Assembly: GCA_944363995.1 (NCBI GenBank)
Contig: CALVVV010000016.1
Location: 1-21,318 of the forward strand
Direction of reading: 5' to 3'
DNA length: 21,318 nucleotides
From: an uncultured Bacilli bacterium
GTDB taxonomy: Bacteria; Bacillota_I; Bacilli_A; RF39; UBA660
Made by a program: the position numbers and the translations under genes. Each line of letters begins with the position of its first letter. The stretch's first letter is position 1. Below the pieces are notes generated by a model, which saw only the letters and a program-made list of their open reading frames with translations, had not been told where the DNA came from and made no database searches. Below are positions 1-8,147 of this stretch, one piece after another.

Positions 1-137
1 TTGAAGGAAAACAACAAGGGTTATCTGAAAAAAATAAGGAAATTGCTAAAAAAATGTTAGATTTAAAAATGGATTTAGATGTGATAAGTAAAATAACAAA
101 TTTAACTATTGAAGAAATTGAAAGTTTAAGAAATTAA
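1..137 (+). CDS. C-terminal tail of Rpn/PD-(D/E)XK-transposase-like protein (partial)
   Basis: The window opens inside a reading frame (codons from position 3) that runs 44 codons to a TAA at 135-137. The tail has a Glu/Lys/Gln-rich stretch followed by KMLDLKMDLDVISKITNLTI and a final EEIESLRN. Such tails, an EGK-type linker and then a short helix-turn-helix-like segment (lxxgxdxxxIxxxTgLsxeEI), are typical of the C-terminus of Rpn-family recombination-promoting nucleases and PD-(D/E)XK transposase-like proteins. The nuclease domain would lie to the left of the window, so the assignment rests on the tail alone. No terminator is obvious before the next gene. Confidence 0.5.
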   Translation, partial: EGKQQGLSEKNKEIAKKMLDLKMDLDVISKITNLTIEEIESLRN

Positions 138-173
138 ACTTTTTTTGTTAATATAATTAATTAGGTGATATAT

Positions 174-1439
174 TTGCTTAAAATTATTGATAGTATTTTA
201 TGGGCTACTGCTACTATTTTAATGGTTTATAGTGGCATCTATTTTACTTTTAAATTAAAATTTGTCCAGTTTAATTTTAAAGAAATGTTTAGAAATTTAT
301 TAAAAAAAGAAGGAAACAATATTACACCATTTGAATCATTAATGATGGTTTTAGGCGGTAGAATAGGTGTTGGAAGTATTGCTGGTATTGCTTTAGCTAT
401 TTATTTGGGTGGTATAGGGTCAATTTTTTGGATGTGGATAATCGGTTTTATTTCGGCTGCTAATAGTTTTGCTGAAACTACTTTAGGAGTAAAATATCAA
501 GAAAAGTGTGATGATCATTATGTTGGAGGTCCTAGTTATTATATTAAAAAAGGGTTAAATAATTATAAATTAAGTAAATTATATGCTTTAATAATTGTTA
601 TTAGTCAAATATTTGGTTTTTTAAGTATTCAAGCTAATACAATAACTAACTCTTTAAGTATTAATCCAATTATTTGTGGATTAATAATTGCAGTTATTTC
701 TTATATTATTATAAGTAAAAATACAAAACAATTATTTAAAATATCTGCTAAGCTAGTGCCTATTATGACTTTAATTTATATAATTACTTCAATATATATA
801 ATTATTTTAAATATTAATCTTATTCCTTATTTAATAAAAAACATAATTAAAGAAGCATTTAATTTTAAATCATTAGGATTTGGGGTAATATCTTCTTTTA
901 TTGTTGGGATTCAAAGGGGAATATTTTCTAATGAAGCAGGGTTAGGTACAGGTTCAATAGCAGCATCAACTGTTAAATCCTATTTCCCGGCATCTCAAGG
1001 ATATGTTCAAATATTAGGCATTTATATAACAACTTTTTTAGTCTGTACAGCAACCTCTTTAGTTATATTAACAAGTGACAATTATTTCCTAGGAAATAAT
1101 ATAAATGGTATTGAATTAACCCAAAATGCTTTTATTTATCATTTGGGAAATATAGGAAATATAGTTATTGTTATATCAATTATTTTATTTGCCTTTTCCA
1201 CAATATTGTCTGGTTATTTTGATACTGAAGCAAATACTTTTATTAAACCAAAATATTTAAGAATAATTATTTGTTTTGATTTGTTTATAAGTTCGATTGT
1301 ATCAGCTAATATAATTTGGGAAATGGTTAATATTATTACGGCAATACTAGCAATTATCAACATTTATGCTTTATTAAAATTAAAAAAAGATGTTATATTT
1401 GAATTGAGAAGATATAAAGAATGTGGTAAAATAAAGTAG
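174..1439 (+). CDS. Sodium:alanine (AGCS family) amino-acid symporter
   Basis: Inner-membrane carrier expected to couple Na+ (or H+) entry to uptake of alanine, glycine or similar amino acids. The protein (about 421 aa) is a string of hydrophobic segments. It carries AGCS landmarks: GGRIGVGSIAGIALAIYLGG near residues 60-80, a VGGPSYYIKKGL motif around residue 118, and QRGIFSNEAGLGTGSIAA around residue 250, the family signature in the second half. Length is slightly below the usual 440-480 aa. A GTG at 165 is possible, but an AGGTGA ribosome site at 163-168 sits correctly for TTG at 174, so I prefer that start. The stop is followed almost at once by the uracil-DNA glycosylase gene, so the two are probably co-transcribed. 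Confidence 0.88.
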   Translation: MLKIIDSILWATATILMVYSGIYFTFKLKFVQFNFKEMFRNLLKKEGNNITPFESLMMVLGGRIGVGSIAGIALAIYLGGIGSIFWMWIIGFISAANSFAETTLGVKYQEKCDDHYVGGPSYYIKKGLNNYKLSKLYALIIVISQIFGFLSIQANTITNSLSINPIICGLIIAVISYIIISKNTKQLFKISAKLVPIMTLIYIITSIYIIILNINLIPYLIKNIIKEAFNFKSLGFGVISSFIVGIQRGIFSNEAGLGTGSIAASTVKSYFPASQGYVQILGIYITTFLVCTATSLVILTSDNYFLGNNINGIELTQNAFIYHLGNIGNIVIVISIILFAFSTILSGYFDTEANTFIKPKYLRIIICFDLFISSIVSANIIWEMVNIITAILAIINIYALLKLKKDVIFELRRYKECGKIK

Positions 1440-1448
1440 GTGTTAGTA

Positions 1449-2105
1449 ATGATCAATAAAAAATGGGATATTGTTTTAGAAGATGAATTTAAGAAAGATT
1501 ATTTTAAAAAGTTGGGTATTTTTATAAAAAATGAATATAAAACAAAAATATGTTTTCCACAGTACAAAGATATTTTTAATGCATTAAGATACACTGATTA
1601 TGATGAAGTAAAAGTTGTTATATTGGGTCAAGATCCTTATCATGGGGTAAATGAAGCGCATGGTTTATCATTTTCAGTAAGAGATGATGTTAAAAGACCA
1701 CCTTCATTAAATAATATTTTTAAAGAATTAGAAAGTGATTTAGGTATTAAAAAAACTAATAATGATTTAACTAATTGGGCAAAACAAGGAGTATTATTAT
1801 TAAATAGTATTATGAGTGTAGTTAAAGATTCACCATTATCTCATAAAGAAAAAGGTTGGGAAATATTTACTGATAATATTATTAAATTACTAAATGAAAG
1901 AGAAAAATCAATGGTATTTATTTTATGGGGTGGTTATGCTAGAAGTAAAAAAAAATTAATTACTAATAAAAATCATTATATCGTTGAATCAGTTCATCCC
2001 TCTCCTTTATCTGCTTATAATGGTTTTTTTGATAGTAAGCCATTTTCAAAAACAAATAATTTTTTAATAAGTAAAAATATTCAACCAATTGATTGGAGTA
2101 AATAG
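1449..2105 (+). CDS. ung: Uracil-DNA glycosylase, family 1
   Basis: Removes uracil from DNA produced by cytosine deamination or dUMP misincorporation, starting base-excision repair. The 218-aa protein has the family-1 water-activating motif GQDPYHG (residues 60-66, with Asp62 as general base) and the C-terminal minor-groove motif HPSPLSAY (His183), the standard catalytic pair, and is of normal length. An in-frame GTG lies at 1440, but AGGTG at 1438-1442 is spaced for the ATG at 1449. The gene follows the symporter stop by a few bases, suggesting shared transcription. Confidence 0.96.
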   Translation: MINKKWDIVLEDEFKKDYFKKLGIFIKNEYKTKICFPQYKDIFNALRYTDYDEVKVVILGQDPYHGVNEAHGLSFSVRDDVKRPPSLNNIFKELESDLGIKKTNNDLTNWAKQGVLLLNSIMSVVKDSPLSHKEKGWEIFTDNIIKLLNEREKSMVFILWGGYARSKKKLITNKNHYIVESVHPSPLSAYNGFFDSKPFSKTNNFLISKNIQPIDWSK

Positions 2106-2150
2106 TCTAAAAAAATCTTTTACAAATATATTTTTGTAGGAGGTTTTTTT

Positions 2151-2669
2151 ATGTTAGTAATTATCATTGCAATTAGTCTTAGTATGGATGCTTTTTCTTT
2201 AGCTTTAGCGTATGGTACTTTAAATTTAAATAAAAAAGACATCTATAAATTGTCTTTAGTAGTAGGCTTTTATCACTTTTTTATGCCGTTATTAGGATTA
2301 TTTTTAGGTAATATCATTTTAAAATATGTAAGCAATCCTAATTTTATAGTTTTTCTAATTTTATTTGTTATAGGTATTGAAATGATTTATGAAACTTTTA
2401 AAGAAGAAGATATTAAAAATATTGTTAGTTTAAGACAAATATTGTTGTTTGGTTTAGCGGTAAGTATTGATAGTTTTTCTGTCGGAATTGGATTAAACAT
2501 AATTAGTAAAAATTATTTATATTGTTCAACTATATTTTCTATATTTAGTTTATCTTTTACTTATTTAGGCTTAATATTAGGGAAAAAAATAAATAATATC
2601 ATTGGTAAAACTTCCACAATAATTGGTGGATTAATTTTAATTATTATTGCATTTATGTATTTAATTTAA
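2151..2669 (+). CDS. MntP-like manganese efflux pump (DUF204/YtaF type)
   Basis: Six-helix inner-membrane protein of the MntP/YtaF family; MntP proteins export Mn2+. It contains the two internally repeated signature loops of the family, SMDAFSLALAYG near residue 11 and SIDSFSVGIG near residue 104, whose acidic residues in the membrane bind metal in studied members. The 172-aa length is a little short for the family (usually about 180-210). The start has a strong TAGGAGG site and a T-rich spacer. Whether the substrate is manganese or another cation is inferred from the family. Confidence 0.82.
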   Translation: MLVIIIAISLSMDAFSLALAYGTLNLNKKDIYKLSLVVGFYHFFMPLLGLFLGNIILKYVSNPNFIVFLILFVIGIEMIYETFKEEDIKNIVSLRQILLFGLAVSIDSFSVGIGLNIISKNYLYCSTIFSIFSLSFTYLGLILGKKINNIIGKTSTIIGGLILIIIAFMYLI

Positions 2670-2680
2670 AATCTTTAATT

Positions 2681-2900
2681 TTAGAATTTTGCTCTATATT
2701 TTGGTTTAATAAATAATTTAATATATCTACTAACACTTTCATTTGAAACTAAAAGGTGCATTGCAAAATCGGATGCAGTTATCTCTTTCATTTCTTCTTT
2801 TGTACAATTTTTTTAATTCCTAAATTATATTCTATCCATAATTTAAAACTATCTTTTGTTATAAATTATTCTTTTAATTTGAATGTTATAACACACTTTT
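2681..2900 (-). pseudogene. Decayed gene remnant, possibly ImmA/IrrE-type metallopeptidase C-terminus
   Basis: This stretch of about 300 bases between mntP and fba holds no intact gene. On the minus strand, a clean frame ending at 2681-2683 reads KEEMKEITASDFAMHLLVSN followed by ESVSRYIKLFIKPKYRAKF. The E-x(3-4)-FAMxLLV pattern resembles the segment after the zinc site in ImmA/IrrE-type peptidases, where an EaxxFAxxLLmP motif is common. Upstream, near 2810, the frame shifts at a poly-A run, and a stop occurs further up, so only a broken tail remains. The HExxH part is not visible. The family call is tentative, but the frame disruption is directly seen. Confidence 0.35.
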
Positions 2901-2922
2901 GACATATATAATATTAATATCC

Positions 2923-2951
2923 TTGATTTTATTACAAAAACTATATATAAT
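2923..2951 (+). promoter_or_regulatory. Sigma-A-type promoter for fba
   Basis: TTGATT at 2923-2928 and a perfect TATAAT at 2946-2951 are separated by 17 bases. The predicted transcript start is only about 8-10 bases before the ATG at 2967, so the mRNA leader would hold little more than the GGTGATAGA ribosome site. A second TTGACA at about 2909 has no good -10 partner. Confidence 0.45.
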
Positions 2952-2966
2952 TAAATTGGTGATAGA

Positions 2967-3818
2967 ATGTTAGAAAATATGAAAGATATGCTTAATAAAG
3001 CAGATAGTGGTAAATATGCAGTACCACAATTTAATATAAACAACTTAGAATGGACAAGATTTATTTTAGAACAATGTCAAGAATTAAAAACACCAGTTAT
3101 ATTAGGTGTTAGTGAAGGCGCTATTAAATATATGGGTGGTTATAAAACAGTTGCAAATTTAGTTAAATCATTGATTAGTAATTTAAATATAACTATTCCT
3201 GTGGCTTTACATCTTGATCATGGTAGTAGTTATGAATCATGTGTTAAAGCTATTAATAATGGATTTACATCGGTTATGATTGATGCTTCAAAATATCCCT
3301 TAGAAGAAAATATAAATATAACTAGACAAGTTGTAAATTACGCTAAAGATAAGGATGTTACTGTTGAAGCAGAAGTTGGCGCTGTTGGTGGCGAAGAAGA
3401 TGGCGTAGCTAATGAACTTGCTTACGCTAAAGTAGAAGATGCTATTAAACTAGTTAATGAAACTAATATTGACTTTTTAGCTCCTGCTTTAGGTAGTGTT
3501 CACGGAATTTATAAAGGTGAACCAAAGTTAGATTTCGAAAGAATGGTTAAAATTCACGAATTGACAAAATTACCTCTAGTATTACATGGTGGTTCTGGGA
3601 TACCTGATCAATTAATAAAAAAATCTATTAGTTGTGGTATATGTAAAATAAATATAAATACAGAATTACAAATTGCTTGGTCAAAAACAGTAAGGCTATA
3701 TTTAAAGGAAAACGAAAAAGTATATGATCCACGAAAAATAATTAAAAGTGGTGAAGCAAAAATGAAAGAAATGATTACTTCAAAAGTTTTATTGTTCGGT
3801 AGTAACAATCAAGCATAA
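2967..3818 (+). CDS. fba: Class II (zinc) fructose-bisphosphate aldolase
   Basis: Cleaves fructose 1,6-bisphosphate to DHAP and glyceraldehyde 3-phosphate in glycolysis and runs in reverse in gluconeogenesis. The 283-aa protein shows the class II landmarks in order: AVPQFNINNLEW near 18-29, the catalytic Asp and zinc His in LHLDHGSS (Asp84, His85), VEAEVGAVGG (Glu134 region), zinc ligands His179 in GSVHGIYKG and His207 in LVLHGGSG, and the phosphate-binding KININTEL near 228-234. Tagatose- and ketose-bisphosphate aldolases share this fold; the 283-aa size and motifs fit the FbaA/GatY type and the glycolytic role is the simplest reading. The gene has its own promoter and is followed 31 bases later by murA. 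Confidence 0.93.
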   Translation: MLENMKDMLNKADSGKYAVPQFNINNLEWTRFILEQCQELKTPVILGVSEGAIKYMGGYKTVANLVKSLISNLNITIPVALHLDHGSSYESCVKAINNGFTSVMIDASKYPLEENINITRQVVNYAKDKDVTVEAEVGAVGGEEDGVANELAYAKVEDAIKLVNETNIDFLAPALGSVHGIYKGEPKLDFERMVKIHELTKLPLVLHGGSGIPDQLIKKSISCGICKININTELQIAWSKTVRLYLKENEKVYDPRKIIKSGEAKMKEMITSKVLLFGSNNQA

Positions 3819-3849
3819 TTACATACAAATATAATAGTGGAGGAGTTTT

Positions 3850-5103
3850 ATGAAAAAGATAAAGATAAATGGTGGAAAGGAATTAGAAGGGACAATCAAA
3901 ATTAGTGGGGCAAAAAATAGTGCAGTTGCTTTAGTTCCAGCTTCATTATTATCTGATGAAATTGCAACAATCGACAATATCCCTAATATTTCTGATATAG
4001 ATGCACTAAATGAAATATTAGAATATTTGGGAGCTAAAGTAGTAAGAAAAGATAGTAAAATGATCATTGATCAGACTAATTTAAAAAATAAAGAAATTCC
4101 AGAAGCTAAAGCAAAAAAATTAAGAGCATCTTATTACTTTATGTCGGCTTTGTTAGGGAAATATAAGCATGTCGAAATGTATTTTCCAGGTGGTTGTTCA
4201 ATAGGAGCAAGACCAATTGATCAAACATTAAAAGGCTATAGAGCTTTAGGTGCTAAAATTATAGAAAATGGTAATAAATTTATAATTGATGCAGATGAAT
4301 TAATTGGAAATGAAGTATGCCTTGATATGCCTAGTGTAGGGGCAACAGTAAATACTATCTTGGTAGCTGTAAAGGCTCATGGTACAACGACAATTTTAAA
4401 TGCGGCAAAAGAACCAGAAATAGTAAATGTTGCTACATTTTTGAATAATATGGGAGCACAAATAGTTGGGGCTGGTACTAGTGAAATAACAATAAAAGGT
4501 GTTTCAAAATTAGGGACGGGTTTTATTGAAGTAATACCAGACCGTATTGAAGCAGGTACTTATACCATAGCTGGAGCTTTAATTGGTAATAAATTAAAAA
4601 TAGAAAACATTATTCCAGAACATATAGAATCATTAACTTCTAAATTAAAAGAAATGAACGTTCCAATCGAAATACATAATGATTATCTGATAGTTTCAAA
4701 AACTGATAAAATGAAAAAAGCTACAATTAAAACCCAAGGCTATCCTGGTTTCCCAACAGATTTGCAGCAACCTATGACAACTTTATTAATAGGATGTGAA
4801 GGTACTTCTATATTAGAAGAAACAATTTATGAAAATCGTTTTCAAAATATCCCTTTTTTGAATGAAATGGGTGCAGATATAATTATTGATAAAAGAAAAA
4901 TACATATTAATGGTCCTAAAAAATTATTAGGAAAAGAAGTAATTGCAACAGATTTAAGAGCAGGAGCTTGTTTAGTGCTAGCTGGTCTTAAAGCAAGTGG
5001 TACGACTGTTATTAAAGAAGTTGAACATATTTTAAGAGGATATGAAAACATAATAGAAAAGTTAGCTAATGTTGGCGCTGATATTATTTTAGTTGATGAA
5101 TAA
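3850..5103 (+). CDS. murA: UDP-N-acetylglucosamine 1-carboxyvinyltransferase
   Basis: Transfers enolpyruvate from PEP to UDP-GlcNAc, the first committed step of peptidoglycan synthesis in the cytoplasm. At 417 aa it is full length. The substrate-binding Lys22-Asn23 pair sits in GAKNSAV, the catalytic (fosfomycin-target) Cys116 lies in PGGCSIGARP, and DLRAGACLVLAGL occurs near the C-terminus. A GTGGAGGAG ribosome site precedes the ATG. Low-GC Bacillota often have two paralogues (murA/murAA and murZ/murAB). Proximity to spoIID and mbl resembles the murAA locus of Bacillus, but other genes intervene, so I do not assign the paralogue. A hairpin terminator follows. Confidence 0.95.
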   Translation: MKKIKINGGKELEGTIKISGAKNSAVALVPASLLSDEIATIDNIPNISDIDALNEILEYLGAKVVRKDSKMIIDQTNLKNKEIPEAKAKKLRASYYFMSALLGKYKHVEMYFPGGCSIGARPIDQTLKGYRALGAKIIENGNKFIIDADELIGNEVCLDMPSVGATVNTILVAVKAHGTTTILNAAKEPEIVNVATFLNNMGAQIVGAGTSEITIKGVSKLGTGFIEVIPDRIEAGTYTIAGALIGNKLKIENIIPEHIESLTSKLKEMNVPIEIHNDYLIVSKTDKMKKATIKTQGYPGFPTDLQQPMTTLLIGCEGTSILEETIYENRFQNIPFLNEMGADIIIDKRKIHINGPKKLLGKEVIATDLRAGACLVLAGLKASGTTVIKEVEHILRGYENIIEKLANVGADIILVDE

Positions 5104-5126
5104 TTTAATTGATAAATAATATAATT

Positions 5127-5152
5127 AAAGTAGATACAATCTACTTTTTTTT
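5127..5152 (+). terminator. Rho-independent terminator after murA
   Basis: Nine-base arms (AAAGTAGAT / ATCTACTTT) with a 3-base loop, followed directly by a run of T. It lies just before the ribosome site of the next gene. Confidence 0.85.
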
Positions 5153-5164
5153 GGAGGAAAAATT

Positions 5165-5884
5165 ATGAAAAATATTTTAACAATAATAGTTATTATTTTA
5201 GCTGTTTTATTAATTTATCTAGGTTTTAAAGATAAAAATATCTATTATTTATCAATAGGTGACTCTTTAGCTAATGGGACAAATTCAGTTGGTGTTGAAG
5301 ATTATGGATATGGTGATTATGTTAAGGATTATCTTGTTACTAATAAATTATTAGATGATTATGCTTCATTAATAAAAAATAATTTTCGCAGTATAGATAT
5401 TATTAAAAGCATTGAAGATAACATTAAAATAAAAGTTAATAATAAAGAAAAAACTATTCAAAATGCTTTAATTAAGGCTGATTTAATCACTATATCAATT
5501 GGTATGAATGATTTATTTAGCAATATTACTTTTAATAATGATTTTTCAGTAAATGATTTATATAATAAATTTGATGAAGTTATTTTAGATATTGAAAAAT
5601 TATTTAAATTATTAAGAAATTATTCTAAAGAAGAGATAATTTTTATTGGTTTTTATAATTGTCTTAAGGATAGCAAGTTATCAGATTTCTTTGACTATGC
5701 AAATGAAAAGATAGATAGTATAGCTAAAATTTATGATGTGACATATTTGAATATTTCTGATGATTTGGAAAATACAATTTATTTTGATAGTACCTTAGAT
5801 AAATTCCCTAATAAAAAAGGCTATGAAATGATTGCTAATAAAATAATTAATATTTTAAAAGATAAAATAATAAAAAAAGCTTGA
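5165..5884 (+). CDS. Membrane-anchored SGNH/GDSL-fold protein with altered catalytic His site
   Basis: A 239-aa protein with an N-terminal membrane anchor (about residues 4-21, no clear cleavage site) and an extracytoplasmic SGNH-hydrolase-like domain. Block I is IGDSLANG with nucleophile Ser34, block III is SIGMNDLF (Asn115), and the C-terminal block reads LDKFPNKKGYEMIANKI. In active family members the last block is Dx2HPNxxGY, supplying the catalytic Asp-His; here Phe214 occupies the His position and Leu the Asp position. Family members deacylate or hydrolyse esters on lipids or cell-wall sugars. This one may be catalytically impaired or may use a substitute residue. The gene has a strong TTTGGAGG site and stands between the murA terminator and the rpmE promoter. 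Confidence 0.8.
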   Translation: MKNILTIIVIILAVLLIYLGFKDKNIYYLSIGDSLANGTNSVGVEDYGYGDYVKDYLVTNKLLDDYASLIKNNFRSIDIIKSIEDNIKIKVNNKEKTIQNALIKADLITISIGMNDLFSNITFNNDFSVNDLYNKFDEVILDIEKLFKLLRNYSKEEIIFIGFYNCLKDSKLSDFFDYANEKIDSIAKIYDVTYLNISDDLENTIYFDSTLDKFPNKKGYEMIANKIINILKDKIIKKA

Positions 5885-5910
5885 TTTTTATTATTTTTAT
5901 TTGCTATAAT
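5881..5910 (+). promoter_or_regulatory. Promoter of rpmE
   Basis: TTGATT (5881-5886), an 18-base spacer, and TATAAT (5905-5910) with a TG extension just upstream (TGCTATAAT). The leader of about 45 bases contains a short inverted repeat, ATGAC/GTCAT (about 5929-5946), next to the GGAAGGAG ribosome site. Ribosomal leader RNAs for L31 are known in Bacillota, so this could be an autoregulatory hairpin; that part is inference. Confidence 0.7.
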
Positions 5911-5963
5911 ATAGAAGCATTAATTTTCTATGACATATTTAGTCATGGCGGAAGGAGAAAGAT

Positions 5964-6179
5964 ATGAAAAGAGATATTCATCCACATTATATGGATACCA
6001 AAGTTACTTGTGCATGTGGTAATACATTTACTGTGAAATCAAATAAAGAAGAATTACACATTGAAGTATGTAATAAATGTCATCCTTTTTTCACAGGTCA
6101 ACAAGGTAATGTAACTAAAACAGGTAGAGTTGAAAAATTTAATCGTAAATATGGATTTAATCAAAATAAGGCTGCTTAA
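5964..6179 (+). CDS. rpmE: Ribosomal protein L31, zinc-binding type
   Basis: Component of the large ribosomal subunit, bridging towards the small subunit head. The 71-aa protein starts with the conserved MKRDIHPHY and keeps all four zinc-binding cysteines (Cys16, Cys18, Cys36, Cys39), which marks it as the C+ form rather than the zinc-independent YtiA form. It ends with the usual GRVEKFNRKYG. A good AAGGAGAAAG ribosome site precedes it. It appears monocistronic, with its own promoter and a terminator that overlaps the stop codon. Confidence 0.97.
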   Translation: MKRDIHPHYMDTKVTCACGNTFTVKSNKEELHIEVCNKCHPFFTGQQGNVTKTGRVEKFNRKYGFNQNKAA

Positions 6180-6192
6180 TTGCAGTTTTTTT
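6171..6192 (+). terminator. Terminator of rpmE
   Basis: A short stem, CTGC (6172-6175) / GCAG (6182-6185), is followed by seven T. The stem is small, but the position right at the end of rpmE supports it. Confidence 0.55.
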
Positions 6193-6536
6193 GTTAGAGA
6201 TTATATTTTAAAATTGCTTTTCTAAGTTATTAATAGTATAATAAATAAAGTTAGATAATTTTATAGATAAAACGAAAAGTTTAAAAGCAAGTTTAAAAGA
6301 TTGTAATAAAGAGTTAGAATTTTTATAGTTTGCATATAATATATACAATACGAATGTTAGTTATGAGTAATTTATAGGCTTGTGTTAAATAGACACTTAT
6401 TATTTAATTAATAAAATATGTAATTATTATAATATTAAATTGTAAATAAGTATATTTGTAAATTAATATCAAATATTAAATTAGTAATAATTAATATATA
6501 GTGAAAAAAATATATAAATAATAATAGAGAGGAAGA
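6193..6536. other. AT-rich intergenic region without a recognisable gene
   Basis: About 340 bases between rpmE and rpiB. No open frame with a ribosome site, no tRNA and no convincing structured RNA could be seen. A TG-extended -10 (TTGCATATAAT, about 6330-6341) is the only promoter-like element. The region is nearly all A/T and may be a decayed gene or spacer. Confidence 0.5.
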
Positions 6537-6542
6537 TTGAAA

Positions 6543-6971
6543 ATGAAAATAGGAATTGCAAGTGATCATAGAGGTGTCATATTAAAAGAAAAAATTAAAA
6601 ATTATTTAAATGAAAAATATAAAATAATTGATTATGGTACTAATTCAATAGAAAGTGTTGATTATCCAGAATATGCATTTAAAGTTGGGGAAGATATAAG
6701 AGATAATAAAATTGATTTGGGAATACTTATATGTGGTACTGGTATTGGTATGAGTATTGCTTGTAATAAAGTTAAAAAAGTAAGATGTGCTAAAGTAACA
6801 ACGAAAGAAGAAGCTTATTTGTCTAGGTTACACAACAATGCTAACGTTATTGCATTAGCTGAAAATGTTACTAATTATAAAGAAATAATAGATACTTTTT
6901 TAATTTCTGAATTTTCAAAAGAAGAAAAACACCAAAGAAGAGTAGAAATGATTGATAAATATGACAATTAA
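6543..6971 (+). CDS. rpiB: Ribose 5-phosphate isomerase B (RpiB/LacAB family)
   Basis: Interconverts ribose 5-phosphate and ribulose 5-phosphate in the non-oxidative pentose phosphate pathway. The 142-aa protein begins IGIASDHRG (Asp8-His9 bind the sugar phosphate) and contains ILICGTGIGMSIACNK, with the catalytic Cys64 and the anion-binding loop, then HNNANVIALAEN. An in-frame TTG lies at 6537, but the GAGAGGA site is spaced for ATG 6543. Galactose-6-phosphate isomerase subunits (LacA/LacB) belong to the same family; a lone copy without lac genes favours RpiB. The end overlaps the next small membrane gene. Confidence 0.92.
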   Translation: MKIGIASDHRGVILKEKIKNYLNEKYKIIDYGTNSIESVDYPEYAFKVGEDIRDNKIDLGILICGTGIGMSIACNKVKKVRCAKVTTKEEAYLSRLHNNANVIALAENVTNYKEIIDTFLISEFSKEEKHQRRVEMIDKYDN

Positions 6972-7152
6972 AACAATTTTATATTTAATAATTTTGCCAT
7001 TTTCAATTTTAGCTTTAGATAGTATAAACATAAATAATATATTTAAAAAGAATAGATATTATCAAGCAAGAATATTATATATGTTCTTAGCAGTGGCTTT
7101 GTCGTATTTAGTCGTTAACTTTTTTTATGATTTTTTTATGTCAGTAGTATAA
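6961..7152 (+). CDS. DUF1146 (YwzB-like) small membrane protein
   Basis: About 63 aa with two hydrophobic segments (about 4-20 and 37-58) around a short polar loop containing NNIFKKNRYYQARILYM, which matches the DUF1146/YwzB type. In Bacillus this small protein lies beside murAA and spoIID, and here it again immediately precedes spoIID, which supports the call. It starts inside the end of rpiB (overlap of about 11 bases), implying coupled translation. An in-frame TTG nine bases upstream (6952) is the alternative start. Function is unknown. Confidence 0.75.
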   Translation: MTIKTILYLIILPFSILALDSININNIFKKNRYYQARILYMFLAVALSYLVVNFFYDFFMSVV

Positions 7153-7193
7153 TTTAAATTAGATAGCAGTATTTTAATAATGGAGATGATATT

Positions 7194-8099
7194 ATGAAAA
7201 AAATACTGCTTTTAATTTGTCTAATTATATTTATTCCTTATATCATAATAAATATATTCGTTAAAGATGAAGAAATAAAATTAAAATATACATCTAATAT
7301 GGTGGTACGAGTAAAACAGGATGATGAAATTATTAAAGTTCCATTTGAAGATTATATTATAGGTGTTATAGCTGGGGAAATGCCAATATCATTTGAACTT
7401 GAAGCTTTAAAAGCCCAAGCGGTAGCAGCAAGAAGTTATGTGATGAAAAAAATGGAAGCGAATATTGATAAAGATTATGATGTTGTTGATACCGTAATGA
7501 ATCAAGTTTATTTAGATGATGAACATTTACAAGAAGTATGGAAAGATGATTATACAAATAATATAAACAAAATAAAAAAAGCCGTTTTAGAAACATTTAA
7601 TGAATATTTAGAGTATGATGGTAAAGTAGTTGATGCAATGTTTTTTTCGACAAGTGTTGGTTATACTGAAAATAGTGAAGAAGTATTTACAAATAAAGTA
7701 CCTTATTTAAGAAGTGTTCGTTCAACTTGGGATGAAATATCGCCAGTTTATGAGGTAAATTATACTTTTAGTTTAGAAGATTTTTATAACAAATTAGATT
7801 TAAATTATAATTCAACTTTAGATATAGAATTATTAGAAACAACAAGTACTGGTCGAATAAAAAAATTAAAAATAAATGGTACAACTTTAGAAGGAAATAC
7901 TGTTGTTGCTAATCTAAAATTAAAATCAAATTATTTTAATATAAAATTAGAAAACAATAAAATTTGTATTACTACTAAAGGTTATGGTCATGGTGTGGGA
8001 ATGAGTCAATATGGAGCTCAAGCAATGGCTTTAAAAGGATATAAATATGATGAAATTTTAAAATATTATTACCAAGGAGTTGAAATTAAAAAAATTTAA
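7194..8099 (+). CDS. spoIID: Stage II sporulation protein D, peptidoglycan lytic transglycosylase
   Basis: Sporulation cell-wall hydrolase that cuts glycan strands after SpoIIP removes stem peptides, driving engulfment of the forespore. The 301-aa protein has an N-terminal signal anchor (about 4-22). The SpoIID domain begins VPFEDYIIGVIAGEMPISFE; Glu62 in AGEMP corresponds to the catalytic glutamate of studied homologues. It continues LKAQAVAARSYV and closes with GYGHGVGMSQYGAQAMALKG and YDEILKYYYQGVEI, all family hallmarks. Length is close to the Bacillus protein. A TGGAGATGAT ribosome site precedes ATG. It heads the spoIID-spoIIQ-spoIIID-mbl cluster. Confidence 0.96.
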   Translation: MKKILLLICLIIFIPYIIINIFVKDEEIKLKYTSNMVVRVKQDDEIIKVPFEDYIIGVIAGEMPISFELEALKAQAVAARSYVMKKMEANIDKDYDVVDTVMNQVYLDDEHLQEVWKDDYTNNINKIKKAVLETFNEYLEYDGKVVDAMFFSTSVGYTENSEEVFTNKVPYLRSVRSTWDEISPVYEVNYTFSLEDFYNKLDLNYNSTLDIELLETTSTGRIKKLKINGTTLEGNTVVANLKLKSNYFNIKLENNKICITTKGYGHGVGMSQYGAQAMALKGYKYDEILKYYYQGVEIKKI

Positions 8100-8147
8100 T
8101 GTATAAAATTTTCATATTTGAGCAGACTTAATATTAGAGGTGAGAAT

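Noticed and set aside
3608..4067. Minus-strand open frames opposite fba and murA
   Set aside because: Shadows of two clearly identified genes, without ribosome sites.
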